This document shows, piece after piece, positions 27,407 through 36,606 of a DNA stretch of 64,000 bases; position 1 is the stretch's first letter; every line of letters starts with the position of its first letter. Source of the DNA: Thermorudis peleae (GTDB lineage Bacteria; Chloroflexota; Chloroflexia; Thermomicrobiales; Thermomicrobiaceae); contig NZ_JQMP01000001.1 of the NCBI RefSeq assembly GCF_000744775.1, positions 248,001 to 312,000 on the forward strand, in the 5' to 3' direction. The translations under genes and the position numbers were made by a program. The notes under the pieces are model-generated. The model ran no database searches and was not told where the DNA came from. It saw nothing but the letters and a program-made list of their open reading frames with translations.

Positions 27407-27420
27407 AGGGAGTCTCACGC

Positions 27421-28263
27421 GTGACAGGTGGGTGGAAGCTTGCCGCGATCGGCGATGAGATTGCTGCTGAGCCAGCCGCCGCGCTAGCCGTGATGCACGA
27501 GGCTGGCGTCCAGGCCCTGGAACTCCGCAGTGCCTGGGGGAAGAACGTGCTTGAGCTGAGCGATGATGAACTGCGCATCGTGCAGCAGGAAGCGGCCGCG
27601 CGCGGGATGCCCATCCCGGTCATCGCCTCGCCGATCGGGAAGACGCCGATTACTGACCCAGTAGATCACGAGCTGGCGCGGCTCGACCGTGCGCTTGCTA
27701 TCGCCGAGCAACTCGGGGCCTGGGGCATCCGGATCTTCTCGTTTTATCTGCCGGCTGGGGCCGTGCCAGAGCAGTATCGTGCAGAGGTGCTCGCGCGCCT
27801 GCAGCAGTTTGTTGAGCGAGCCGCGCGCCGGGGCATTGTGCTGCTGCACGAAAACGAGAAGCTGATCTACGGGGATATCCCCGAGCGGTGCCACGACATC
27901 CTCGCCTCGATCAACTCGCCGTGGCTCCGGGCCGTGTGGGACCCGGCGAACTTTGTCCAGTGTGGCGTGCGGCCGCATACCGAGGGATTCGCGCTGCTCG
28001 CGCCGTACATTGCCCACGTGCACATCAAGGACGCGCAGCTGGCGACCGGCCAGGTGACACCGGCGGGGGAAGGCGACGGCGAGGTCGCCGAGACGCTTGC
28101 TGCGCTGGCCGCCCGCGGCTATGACGGCTATCTCTCCTTTGAACCGCATCTGACACTCGCTGGCGAGCGCGGCGGCTTCAGCGGACCGGAGGCGTTTGCC
28201 CGTGCTGTCGCGGCACTGCAGCGCCTTCTTGCGCAGCTTCCCGCGCCACACGCTTCCAGCTAA
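27421..28263 (+). CDS. Sugar phosphate isomerase/epimerase family protein (second)
   Basis: This protein of about 280 residues is another xylose-isomerase-like TIM barrel. It reads WKLAAIGDEIAAEPAAALAVMHEAGVQALELR, then GIVLLHENEKLIYGD (Glu), LRAVWDPANFVQCG (Asp), HVHIKDAQ and YLSFEPHL (Glu). The GTG at 27421 follows GGGAG with 8-bp spacing; a GTG at 27403 is an alternative start overlapping the previous gene. It ends the LacI-controlled operon. It resembles dehydratases/isomerases of inositol-like rings, but no specific reaction is assigned. Confidence 0.82.
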   Translation: MTGGWKLAAIGDEIAAEPAAALAVMHEAGVQALELRSAWGKNVLELSDDELRIVQQEAAARGMPIPVIASPIGKTPITDPVDHELARLDRALAIAEQLGAWGIRIFSFYLPAGAVPEQYRAEVLARLQQFVERAARRGIVLLHENEKLIYGDIPERCHDILASINSPWLRAVWDPANFVQCGVRPHTEGFALLAPYIAHVHIKDAQLATGQVTPAGEGDGEVAETLAALAARGYDGYLSFEPHLTLAGERGGFSGPEAFARAVAALQRLLAQLPAPHASS

Positions 28264-28482
28264 TACCGGCAAGGGGATGTTCGGCCGCGCGGGCACGGCA
28301 GCGATCACGCCCGACGCGGCCGCATGGGCTAACGTGGGGGCTGGCCACGCGTGCGCCTGTGTGCAGGGCACTGAGGCGACGCGCCGGAGATGAGGCAGGG
28401 GCCAATGCCGCGGCCGTGCCCGACGTCGCGTGACGCTGCCGTTCAGCGATGAGGGCGCAGGGAGTGGTGGATAGCGTGGCAG

Positions 28483-28511
28483 TTGACATCGTGTAGGATT
28501 TCCTGTATGAT
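28483..28511 (+). promoter_or_regulatory. Near-consensus promoter of the hpa operon
   Basis: TTGACA (28483-28488) and TATGAT (28506-28511) are 17 bp apart, and the GntR start lies 34 bp after the -10 box. Confidence 0.8.
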
Positions 28512-28524
28512 CGCTGCAGTACAG
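28503..28524. promoter_or_regulatory. Candidate GntR operator
   Basis: CTGTA (28503-28507) and TACAG (28520-28524) form an inverted repeat with a 12-bp centre that overlaps the -10 box. The adjacent GntR protein is the obvious candidate ligand. The arms are short, so confidence is moderate. Confidence 0.45.
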
Positions 28525-28545
28525 CAGGCCAGACAAGGGATGGCG

Positions 28546-29280
28546 ATGAACAAGCAGGAAGTGGCGTACCAGATTCTTCGGCAGCGGATCGTCAGCGGGG
28601 TCTACGGTCCTGGCTATCGCCTGATCATCGACGAGCTCGCCCGCGAGCTGCAGATGAGCCAGACGCCGCTCCGCGAGGCCGTGCGCCGCCTTGAGGCGGA
28701 GGGGCTGGTGGAGTACGTGCGGAATGCTGGCGCCCGGGTGGTCACCATCGACGAACGGCAGTACCTCGACGTGCTGTCAACCCTGGCCGTACTCGAGGGG
28801 TACGCGACAGCCCTGGCCGCCCCGTGCATGACGCCGCGCGATGTCGCGATCCTGCGCGCGTTTGAAGACGACATGGCAGCGGCCGTGGATGCGGGCGACA
28901 TGTTACGGTACGGCGCGTTGAACCGGGCATACCACGAGGCCATCTACGCCCATTGCCCGAACCGCTATCTCGTGGGGCAGATTGAGCGAGCCTGGACGCA
29001 GCTTGACTCGATGCGGCAGTCGATCTTTGTGTTGCTGCCGACGCGCGCCCGCGCCTCACTCGACGACCACCGGCGGATCACCCAGCTGATCGCCGAGCGC
29101 GCGCCAGCTGAGGAGATCGAGCGTGTCGTCCGCCAGCACAAGCTGGCCACCGCCGACGCCTTCCACGCCTGGACGCTTGCCCAGCGGGCGCCCCGCCGTG
29201 AGGCTGGCCGCGGCGTGGTTGCCGCCGATGGCCATGACCAGCACGCAGACCGTGCGGAGGAAAGGAGGAGGATCGAATGA
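28546..29280 (+). CDS. GntR-family regulator (FCD type)
   Basis: This 244-residue regulator has a winged helix with YQILRQRIVSGVYGPGYRL and LARELQMSQTPLREAVRRLEAEGLV (together about residues 6-65). An all-helical FCD ligand domain follows with the metal-site-like His/Asp positions in NRAYHEAIYAHC and DDHRRITQLI. The ATG at 28546 follows AAGGGA. It opens the 4-hydroxyphenylacetate operon and probably represses it until the aromatic acid or an intermediate is present. This differs from the MarR-type HpaR and AraC-type HpaA known from enteric bacteria. Confidence 0.87.
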   Translation: MNKQEVAYQILRQRIVSGVYGPGYRLIIDELARELQMSQTPLREAVRRLEAEGLVEYVRNAGARVVTIDERQYLDVLSTLAVLEGYATALAAPCMTPRDVAILRAFEDDMAAAVDAGDMLRYGALNRAYHEAIYAHCPNRYLVGQIERAWTQLDSMRQSIFVLLPTRARASLDDHRRITQLIAERAPAEEIERVVRQHKLATADAFHAWTLAQRAPRREAGRGVVAADGHDQHADRAEERRRIE

Positions 29281-29326
29281 CCACACAGCGCAGCGCATGG
29301 CAGTCCAGCGAAAGGGGTGAAGGGTG

Positions 29327-30250
29327 ATGGAGACGTCTGGGTTGCGTGGGTCGCTGGTGCCGCTGGTGACGCCGTTCCGCGATGGGGCGGTCGACCTGGC
29401 GACGCTGCGCGACTTGATCGAGTGGCAGCTGGCCAGCGGAAGCCATGGGATTTCGGTGACGGGCTCGACCGGCGAGCCAGCGTCGCTCTCGCTCGAAGAG
29501 CGTGAGCAGGTGATCGCGACAGCGATTGAGGCCGTGCGTGGCCGCGTGCCGGTCATCGCCGGCACCGGCGCGAACTCGTTCGCCGATACCCTCCGGCTGA
29601 CGCAGTTCGCCGAGCAGGCTGGCGCCGACGCCGCGCTGGTGATTACGCCGCCGTACTGCCGGCCATCCCAGGAGGGGCTCTACCAGTACTTCACGGCACT
29701 GGCGCGCGCGGTGCGCCTGCCACTGATCCTCTACAACATCCCCGGGCGCACGGCAGTCAACCTGGAGCCGGAGACGCTGGCCCGCATCCGACGCGCCTGC
29801 CCGAACGTGGTGGGGGTGAAGGAGGCCAACTACGACTTCACCCAGGTAAGCCGGTTGTTCGACCGCTGCGGCAGCGACCTGCTGGTCTACTCCGGCATCG
29901 AGGCCCTCTGCTTCCCGCTGCTCGCGCTGGGCGGTGCTGGCTACTTCAGCGCCACCGCGAACGTGCTGCCGCGCGAGTGTGCCCAGCTGTACGAACTGAC
30001 CGTCGCCGGACGCTGGGACGAAGCCCGCGCCCTGCACTACCAGCTGCTGGCGATGAACGAGGCGCTGTTCATCGAGACGAATCCGGGGCCGGTGAAGTAC
30101 GTGCTGGGGCTGATGGGCAAAATCCAGCCCGAGCTGCGGCTTCCGCTCGTCCTGCCGTCGCCGGAGAACCAGGCTCGGCTGCGCGCGGTCGCGGCACGCT
30201 ACGGCCTGGTAGCTGAAACAGCGGCAGCGCCGGTGGGGAATGGAGCCTGA
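29327..30250 (+). CDS. DapA-family aldolase/synthase in the hpa operon
   Basis: This class I aldolase of about 307 residues has the dihydrodipicolinate-synthase fold: LVPLVTPFRDGAVDL, the pyruvate-binding GSTGEPASLS, the Tyr in ILYNIPGRTAVN and the Schiff-base Lys in NVVGVKEANYD. Because the operon lacks an HpaI/HpcH gene, it could perform the last retro-aldol step, splitting 4-hydroxy-2-oxoheptanedioate into pyruvate and succinate semialdehyde. This is inferred from context; a lysine-pathway role is less likely here. The ATG at 29327 follows AAGGGTG. Its stop lies 3 bp before the FAH gene. Confidence 0.85.
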   Translation: METSGLRGSLVPLVTPFRDGAVDLATLRDLIEWQLASGSHGISVTGSTGEPASLSLEEREQVIATAIEAVRGRVPVIAGTGANSFADTLRLTQFAEQAGADAALVITPPYCRPSQEGLYQYFTALARAVRLPLILYNIPGRTAVNLEPETLARIRRACPNVVGVKEANYDFTQVSRLFDRCGSDLLVYSGIEALCFPLLALGGAGYFSATANVLPRECAQLYELTVAGRWDEARALHYQLLAMNEALFIETNPGPVKYVLGLMGKIQPELRLPLVLPSPENQARLRAVAARYGLVAETAAAPVGNGA

Positions 30251-30253
30251 CGC

Positions 30254-30997
30254 ATGCGCACCGCACGCTTTCTCGCCGACGGCCGGTTGCACGTGGGGCA
30301 GGTTGAGGACGAGCGACTCATCGACGAGGCTGGGCGCGCCTACGCCTTCGACGCGGTGACGTGGCTGCCGCCGGTTGAGCCGCGCAAGATCATCGGGCTG
30401 GTGCTGAACTACGCCGCACACGCGCGCGAGCTGGGGATGGAAGCCCCGACGGCGCCGGTGCTCTTCTTCAAGCCAACGACGGCGTTGATCGGCCACCGCG
30501 CGCCAATCGTCTATCCCCGTGGGGTCACGCAGCTGCACTACGAAGCCGAGCTTGCCGTCGTGATCGGGCGACGCTGCCGGAAGGTGCCGAAGGAGCGCGC
30601 GCTGGAGGTTGTCCGTGGCTATACGGTGGCCAACGATGTGACGGCCCGCGACTTTATCACCAACTACTTCCGGCCGCCGGTCAAGGCGAAGGGGTTCGAC
30701 ACGTTCTGCCCGCTCGGCCCGTGGCTGGTCGAAGGGGAGGCGATCGATCCGGACAACCTGACGCTGCGGGCGTTCGTCAACGGCGAACTCTGCCAGGAGG
30801 GGCACACGAGCCAGTTGATCCACAAGGTCGCTGACCTCATCGCCTATCTCACCGACTTTCTGACGCTCGAACCCGACGATGTCATCCTGACCGGCACGCC
30901 GGAGGGCATCCGGTTCGTGCAGCCGGGCGACGTCGTGCGGGTAGAGGTTGTCGGCGTGGGGGCACTGGAGAACCCCATCGTCGCCGAACCAGCATGA
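30254..30997 (+). CDS. hpaG: Fumarylacetoacetase-family 2-hydroxyhepta-2,4-diene-1,7-dioate isomerase/decarboxylase
   Basis: This 247-residue FAH-fold enzyme carries KIIGLVLNYAAHARELG, the metal ligands in LHYEAELAVVIG (Glu-x-Glu), then NDVTARD, KGFDTFCPLGPWL and ILTGTPEGI. In homoprotocatechuate degradation the family decarboxylates and isomerises the muconate product. E. coli HpaG has two such domains in one chain; here there is one, so a second copy elsewhere or a homo-oligomer is expected. It sits between the aldolase-like gene and hpaE in one operon. Confidence 0.87.
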   Translation: MRTARFLADGRLHVGQVEDERLIDEAGRAYAFDAVTWLPPVEPRKIIGLVLNYAAHARELGMEAPTAPVLFFKPTTALIGHRAPIVYPRGVTQLHYEAELAVVIGRRCRKVPKERALEVVRGYTVANDVTARDFITNYFRPPVKAKGFDTFCPLGPWLVEGEAIDPDNLTLRAFVNGELCQEGHTSQLIHKVADLIAYLTDFLTLEPDDVILTGTPEGIRFVQPGDVVRVEVVGVGALENPIVAEPA

Positions 30998-31009
30998 GAG
31001 GAGAGCACG

Positions 31010-32548
31010 ATGACAACGACCCAGCAGGCACACTACACGGCGTTGCGCGAGCGCGTCCTGCCACGCGTACAGCAGTTGGCGCACGTTATCGATGGGACGT
31101 TCACCGTTGGCGAGAGCACGGAAACGTTCGTTTCCCTCAACCCGGCAACGAACGAGCCGATTGCCACGGCGCCAGTGGCGAGCCCGGCTGACGTCGAGCG
31201 CGCGGTGCAGGCCGCCCGACGCGCCTTCGACGAGGGGCCATGGCCACGGCTGCCCGCGGCTGAGCGCGCGCGCATCCTGCGCCGCATCGCCGAGGGGATC
31301 CGCGCGCGGGCCGACGAGATCGCTGTGCTGGAGAGCACCGATACCGGCATCCCGATTACCCAGATTCGCGAGGCGCAGGTGTTGCGCGCCGCTGACAACT
31401 TCGACTTCTTTGCCGAGATGGCCACCCGCATTACCGGCGAGAGCTACCCGGTGGACACCACCTTCCTCAACTACACCGTCCGGCGGCCGGTCGGTGTCGC
31501 TGCCTTGATCACGCCGTGGAACACGCCGTTCATGCTCGAGACCTGGAAGGTCGCCCCCTGCCTGGCTGCCGGCAACACCTGCATCCTCAAGCCAGCCAGC
31601 TGGTCGCCGCTCTCGGCCACGCTGCTGGCGGAGATCGTGCAGGAGGCCGGCGTGCCTCCGGGCGCGTTCAACCTCCTCTACGGGCCAGGGGAGCAGGTCG
31701 GCGAAGCCCTCGCCGCCCACCCGGCCGTCAACCTCGTCTCCTTCACCGGCGAGACGACGACGGGCAAGCGCTTGATGCGCGTGGGCGCTGACACGCTGAA
31801 GCGGTTCTCGATGGAGCTCGGCGGCAAGTCGCCAGTGCTGGTCTTCGCCGACGCCGACCTTGACCGCGCGCTCGACGCTGCCATCTTCGGCGTCTTCTCG
31901 CTCAACGGCGAACGCTGTACTGCCGGGTCACGCCTGCTGGTGGAACGCACAATCTACGACACGTTCGTCGACCGGCTGATCCAGCGGGTGCGGAACATCC
32001 GCGTGGGCGACCCGCTCGACCCCGCGACCGAGGTCGGGCCGCTGATCCACCAGCGCCAGCTCGCCCGGGTGCAGGGGTATCTCGCGCTTGGCCAGCAGGA
32101 AGGCGCGCGGCTTGCCGTCGGCGGCGAGCGGCCCAGCGACCCCGCACTTGCCCGCGGCAACTACCTGCGCCCCGCGCTCTTCGTCGACGTGCAGCCGACG
32201 ATGCGGATCGCGCAGGAGGAGATCTTCGGCCCGGTGCTGTGCGTCATCCCCTTCTCCACTGAAGAGGAGGCCCTCCGCATCGCCAACGGCGTGAAGTATG
32301 GGCTGGCGGCCTACCTCTGGACGTCCGACGTCACGCGGGCCATGCGGCTGGCGCCGGCGCTCGAGGCCGGCATGGTGTGGGTCAACTCACAGAATGTCCG
32401 CGACCTGCGCACGCCGTTCGGGGGGATGAAGGAGAGCGGGATCGGCCGCGAGGGCGGCTTCTACTCGTTCGAGTTCTACACCGAGGTCAAGACGATCCAT
32501 GTCGCGCTCGGCACCCACCGGATCCCGCGAATGGGTGTGGGACAATAA
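31010..32548 (+). CDS. hpaE: 5-carboxymethyl-2-hydroxymuconate semialdehyde dehydrogenase
   Basis: This NAD-dependent aldehyde dehydrogenase of 512 residues oxidises the ring-cleavage product of homoprotocatechuate. It has ALITPWNTPFMLETWK (cofactor binding), FTGETTTGKRLM, the general base Glu in MELGGKSPVLVF and the nucleophile Cys303 in NGERCTAGSRLL. Near the C-terminus it reads VWVNSQNVRDLRTPFGGMKESGIGREGG. A full-length HpaE has about 490-510 residues. The start follows GAGGAGAGCACG. The operon context with hpaB, hpaC and hpaD makes the substrate assignment strong. Confidence 0.9.
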   Translation: MTTTQQAHYTALRERVLPRVQQLAHVIDGTFTVGESTETFVSLNPATNEPIATAPVASPADVERAVQAARRAFDEGPWPRLPAAERARILRRIAEGIRARADEIAVLESTDTGIPITQIREAQVLRAADNFDFFAEMATRITGESYPVDTTFLNYTVRRPVGVAALITPWNTPFMLETWKVAPCLAAGNTCILKPASWSPLSATLLAEIVQEAGVPPGAFNLLYGPGEQVGEALAAHPAVNLVSFTGETTTGKRLMRVGADTLKRFSMELGGKSPVLVFADADLDRALDAAIFGVFSLNGERCTAGSRLLVERTIYDTFVDRLIQRVRNIRVGDPLDPATEVGPLIHQRQLARVQGYLALGQQEGARLAVGGERPSDPALARGNYLRPALFVDVQPTMRIAQEEIFGPVLCVIPFSTEEEALRIANGVKYGLAAYLWTSDVTRAMRLAPALEAGMVWVNSQNVRDLRTPFGGMKESGIGREGGFYSFEFYTEVKTIHVALGTHRIPRMGVGQ

Positions 32549-32586
32549 GTGACAGTGGATGCCCAGCAGCACGAAGGAGGAGCACC

Positions 32587-34080
32587 ATGGGAGCACGGAC
32601 TGGCGCCGCATACCTCCAGCGGCTCCGCGAACACCCGCGCGAAGTCTGGATTCACGGGGAGCGGGTGCAGGGCGATATCACCGCCCACCCGGCTTTCCGC
32701 AACATTACCCGCAGCATCGCCGCGCTCTACGACATGCAGCACGACCCCGCCTTGCGCGACGAGCTGACCTACCTCGAGCCCTCGACGGGAGAGCGCACCG
32801 GCCTGTCGTTCATCCAGCCGCGGACGCTCGACGACCTGCAGCGCCGCAGCCGGATGATGAAGCGGTGGGCCGACTACTCGGGCGGCATGCTCGGCCGCAC
32901 GCCCGACTACCTGAACGCCGGGCTGGCGGCGATGGCCGCGGCCGCCGACTACTTCGCCCAGAACGACCCGCGCTTCGGCGAGAATATCCGCCAGTACTAC
33001 GCCTACGTGCGCGACAACGACCTCTGCCTGACGCACACGCTGATCACCCCGCAGGTCAACCGCGCGGTCGGGCCATCCCGGCAAGCCGATCCGTACATCG
33101 TCGCCCGGGTGGTGAAAGAGACGGACGCGGGCATCGTCATCCGCGGGGCGCGGATGCTGGCCACGCTCGGGCCGATCGCCGACGAAATCGAGGTCTTCCC
33201 CTCGACCGTCCTCCGAGGCACTGAAGAAGATGCCCCCTATTCCTTCGCCTTCGCCATCCCGGTCGATACGCCGGGCCTGAAGTTTCTCTGCCGCGAATCG
33301 TTCGACTACGGACGCTCGCCGTTCGACCACCCGCTCGGCTCGCGCTTTGAAGAGATGGACGCGGTCGTCGTCTTCGACGACGTGCTGGTGCCGTGGGAAC
33401 GCGTGTTCCTCTACCAAGACGTCGAGCGCTGCAACGGCGTCTTCGCCGAGACGAACGCTGTGGTGCACATGGCGCACCAGGTCGTAGTCAAGAACGTCGC
33501 CAAGGCAGAGTTCCTCTTCGGCCTGGCCGCCCAGATTGCCGACAAGATCGGCATCGACGGCTTCCAGCACGTGCAGGAGAAGCTGGCCGAGCTGATCATG
33601 TACCTGGAGATGATGCGCGCCTTCCTGCGGGCGGCCGAAGCCGACGCAGCCCGCAGCCGCTGGGGCATCGTCACCCCGGCCTGGGCGCCGCTCAACGCCG
33701 CACGCAACCTCTTCCCACGGCTCTACCCGCGGATGATCGAGATCATCCAGCTGCTGGGCGCGAGCGGGTTGATGGCGATCCCGACCGAGGCCGATGTTCA
33801 GAGTCCAATTGGGCCGCTGATCGACAAGTACCTGCAGGGGCGCAACTGCGAAGCCTACGAGCGGCTCAAGCTGTTCCGGCTGGCCTGGGATGCCACGCTC
33901 AGCGCCTTCGGCTCACGCCAGGTGCTCTACGAACGCTTCTTCTTCGGCGACCCGGTGCGCATGGCCGGCGCGCTCTACACCAGCTACGACAAGGAGCCCT
34001 ACAAGGCCCGGATCGCGGCGTTCCTGGAGCGGGTCGAGCGCGAGCTTGCCGAAGAGCCCGCCCCGGCCAGCGGCATCTAG
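32587..34080 (+). CDS. hpaB: 4-hydroxyphenylacetate 3-monooxygenase, oxygenase component
   Basis: This 497-residue FADH2-using hydroxylase converts 4-hydroxyphenylacetate to homoprotocatechuate. Family features are GAAYLQRLREHPREVWIHGERV at the start, the long helical N-domain, LTHTLITPQVNR, ARMLATLGPIADEIEVFPS, and FDDVLVPWERVFLYQDV in the flavin/substrate region, with length as usual. The ATG at 32587 follows GAAGGAGGAG. An open frame reaches further upstream over hpaE but has no family character. Reduced flavin is supplied by the next gene product. Confidence 0.93.
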   Translation: MGARTGAAYLQRLREHPREVWIHGERVQGDITAHPAFRNITRSIAALYDMQHDPALRDELTYLEPSTGERTGLSFIQPRTLDDLQRRSRMMKRWADYSGGMLGRTPDYLNAGLAAMAAAADYFAQNDPRFGENIRQYYAYVRDNDLCLTHTLITPQVNRAVGPSRQADPYIVARVVKETDAGIVIRGARMLATLGPIADEIEVFPSTVLRGTEEDAPYSFAFAIPVDTPGLKFLCRESFDYGRSPFDHPLGSRFEEMDAVVVFDDVLVPWERVFLYQDVERCNGVFAETNAVVHMAHQVVVKNVAKAEFLFGLAAQIADKIGIDGFQHVQEKLAELIMYLEMMRAFLRAAEADAARSRWGIVTPAWAPLNAARNLFPRLYPRMIEIIQLLGASGLMAIPTEADVQSPIGPLIDKYLQGRNCEAYERLKLFRLAWDATLSAFGSRQVLYERFFFGDPVRMAGALYTSYDKEPYKARIAAFLERVERELAEEPAPASGI

Positions 34081-34095
34081 CGTCAGGAGCGGGTG

Positions 34096-34686
34096 ATGGG
34101 CCTGACCGATGTGGCACGGGATCCGGCAACGTTCCGCCGGGTGATGGGGCAACTGGCCACCGGCGTCACGCTGATTACCGCGCAGGCCGGCACGGTGCAG
34201 CACGGCATGACGGCCAACGCGGTCATCTCGGTGTCGCTCGAGCCGCTGCTGGTGCTGATCAGCGTGCGCCGCGAGGCCCGCATGGTCGCGGTATTGCGTG
34301 AGGCCGGGCACTTCGTCATCAACATCCTCGCGCGCGACCAGGAGCCGATCGCCCGCCACTTCGCCGGGCAGCCAGTGCTGGGGCCACGGCCGGAGTTGCC
34401 GATTGAGCCGTGGGAGGGCGGGCTGCGGCTGGCTGGCTGCCTGGCGGCCATCGCCTGCCGTGTGGTGGGCTGGCTGCCCGGAGGCGACCACTGGCTGGTG
34501 GTGGGCGAAGTGACCGCGCTGGCGCTGGGTGAGCCGGGGACGCCGCTCCTCTACTACGGCGGGCAATACCGCACGCTCGCGCCCGCCGCGCCGGCCCCCG
34601 CGCCCGCGCCCGACCTGCTCGACAGCCTCGGCGCTGCGCTCTACTACGATGAAGGCACGCCGGATCCAGTGCCCTGGGACGAGTAG
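34096..34686 (+). CDS. hpaC: Flavin reductase component of 4-hydroxyphenylacetate monooxygenase
   Basis: This NAD(P)H:flavin oxidoreductase of 196 residues has the flavin-reductase domain FRRVMGQLATGVTLITA, GMTANAVISVSLEPLLVLISVR, and FVINILARDQEPIARHFAG. The tail has an Ala/Pro-rich segment (about residues 156-170) and an acidic end not needed for the fold. It lies 15 bp after hpaB and 18 bp before hpaD. A GTG at 34093 is an alternative start. It gives reduced FAD to HpaB by diffusion. Confidence 0.9.
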   Translation: MGLTDVARDPATFRRVMGQLATGVTLITAQAGTVQHGMTANAVISVSLEPLLVLISVRREARMVAVLREAGHFVINILARDQEPIARHFAGQPVLGPRPELPIEPWEGGLRLAGCLAAIACRVVGWLPGGDHWLVVGEVTALALGEPGTPLLYYGGQYRTLAPAAPAPAPAPDLLDSLGAALYYDEGTPDPVPWDE

Positions 34687-34704
34687 CGGCGAAAGGGGGG
34701 CAGC

Positions 34705-35706
<1,002 letters not shown>

Positions 35707-35763
35707 CGCCGGGAGCGTGATCGTACGCCGCACGGAGCAGGCGCAGGGTTTGAGCCGCCCGGC

Positions 35764-35875
35764 GCTTGCCCGCTGACACTGCTGAACGTCGCTGCGCGGA
35801 TCAGCCGGGAGAGCGCCCCTGGTCACGACGCCCCACGCTTGCCCCTTGACGCCGCTAAGCATCGCCGCCCCGGAC
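35764..35875 (+). repeat. Diverged direct repeat downstream of hpaD
   Basis: Two copies beginning CGCTTGCCC at 35764 and about 35844 each continue with a TGAC-x-C-x-GCT-x-A-x-C-x-TCGC pattern over about 30 bp. They may be duplicated intergenic sequence. Confidence 0.4.
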
Positions 35876-35891
35876 GTCGCCGCCCTCAGCG

Positions 35892-35922
35892 CCTGACCAG
35901 CTCCTGACCAGTTCCTGACCAG
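35892..35922 (+). repeat. Three 11-bp direct repeats
   Basis: CCTGACCAG occurs at 35892, 35903 and 35914, an exact 11-bp period about 700 bp upstream of the primase-helicase gene. The period of about one helical turn is typical of protein-binding iterons. Confidence 0.6.
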
Positions 35923-36371
35923 CCTGCCCCGCCCGAGCGCGGCTGTTCCGGCCTGTTCGTTCAGCTCCGCCCAGGCATACGGCACTCCGTCGCCGTGGCA
36001 TACCTGTTCGGCCGCCATCACAACAGCGGCGGGCAGCCGCCCGGGCGCACGCGCCCCAGCTCCACTCACCCTGGCCGCTCGCTCACGGACACCCCCGCAC
36101 GAGCACCACCGGCCAACGCCGGGGGCATCCCGCACGCCATCGCCCACGGGACGCCTCCAGGTCGCCGCGGCCGGAGCACACACCACACCGCCGTCACACG
36201 CCAGCAGACTGCAGTCGGCTGCAGCGGGCTGCCCCGCCGGTTCGCAGCGACCGCCCCAGCCCCGGGCGCACGCGCCCACGCCCGGCTGTCGCGCCCAGCA
36301 CGCGCCCCCACGCCCCACGCCCGCCCCCACTCCTCGGCTCCGCCGCACCACCCCCTCTCGTTCCATTCAGC

Positions 36372-36421
36372 ATGTTATGTCAAAACATTAGCTTGCATTC
36401 CCCTCGAACACCTGCTACACT
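36372..36421 (+). promoter_or_regulatory. Promoter and imperfect palindrome of the primase-helicase gene
   Basis: TTGCAT (36393-36398) and TACACT (36416-36421) are 17 bp apart. They lie in a short AT-rich island in otherwise C-rich DNA. The inverted repeat ATGTT (36372-36376) / AACAT (36384-36388) sits just upstream of the -35 box and may be an operator. The start codon is 185 bp downstream. The remainder of 35707-36606 holds no gene I can support. Confidence 0.55.
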
Positions 36422-36606
36422 CCGAACAGGAACGGGAAGCCGGTGGGGACACCCGGGGAACAACCTCTCCCTTCCCACGACCACCCCGCAGCCCGCTTCC
36501 CGTCCCCTCCGGCACCATCCCACCCCGCGCCCCGGCCGGAGTCGCCGTGCAGCAGAAGGGGCCGAGCGCGCCCCAGCTCGGCCCCCACCACGAAAGGATC
36601 CCGGGA

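Noticed and set aside
29327-30250. Calling the DapA-family gene dapA
   Set aside because: It lies inside an aromatic-acid operon without other lysine genes, so a biosynthetic name would mislead.
29078-31720. Minus-strand open frame of 880 codons
   Set aside because: It is the shadow of the hpa genes on the plus strand, caused by high GC; it has no family motif and is rich in Arg, Gln, His and Gly.
32476-33570. Minus-strand open frame of 364 codons over hpaB
   Set aside because: Val/Asp/Glu/Arg-rich antisense of a firmly identified gene.
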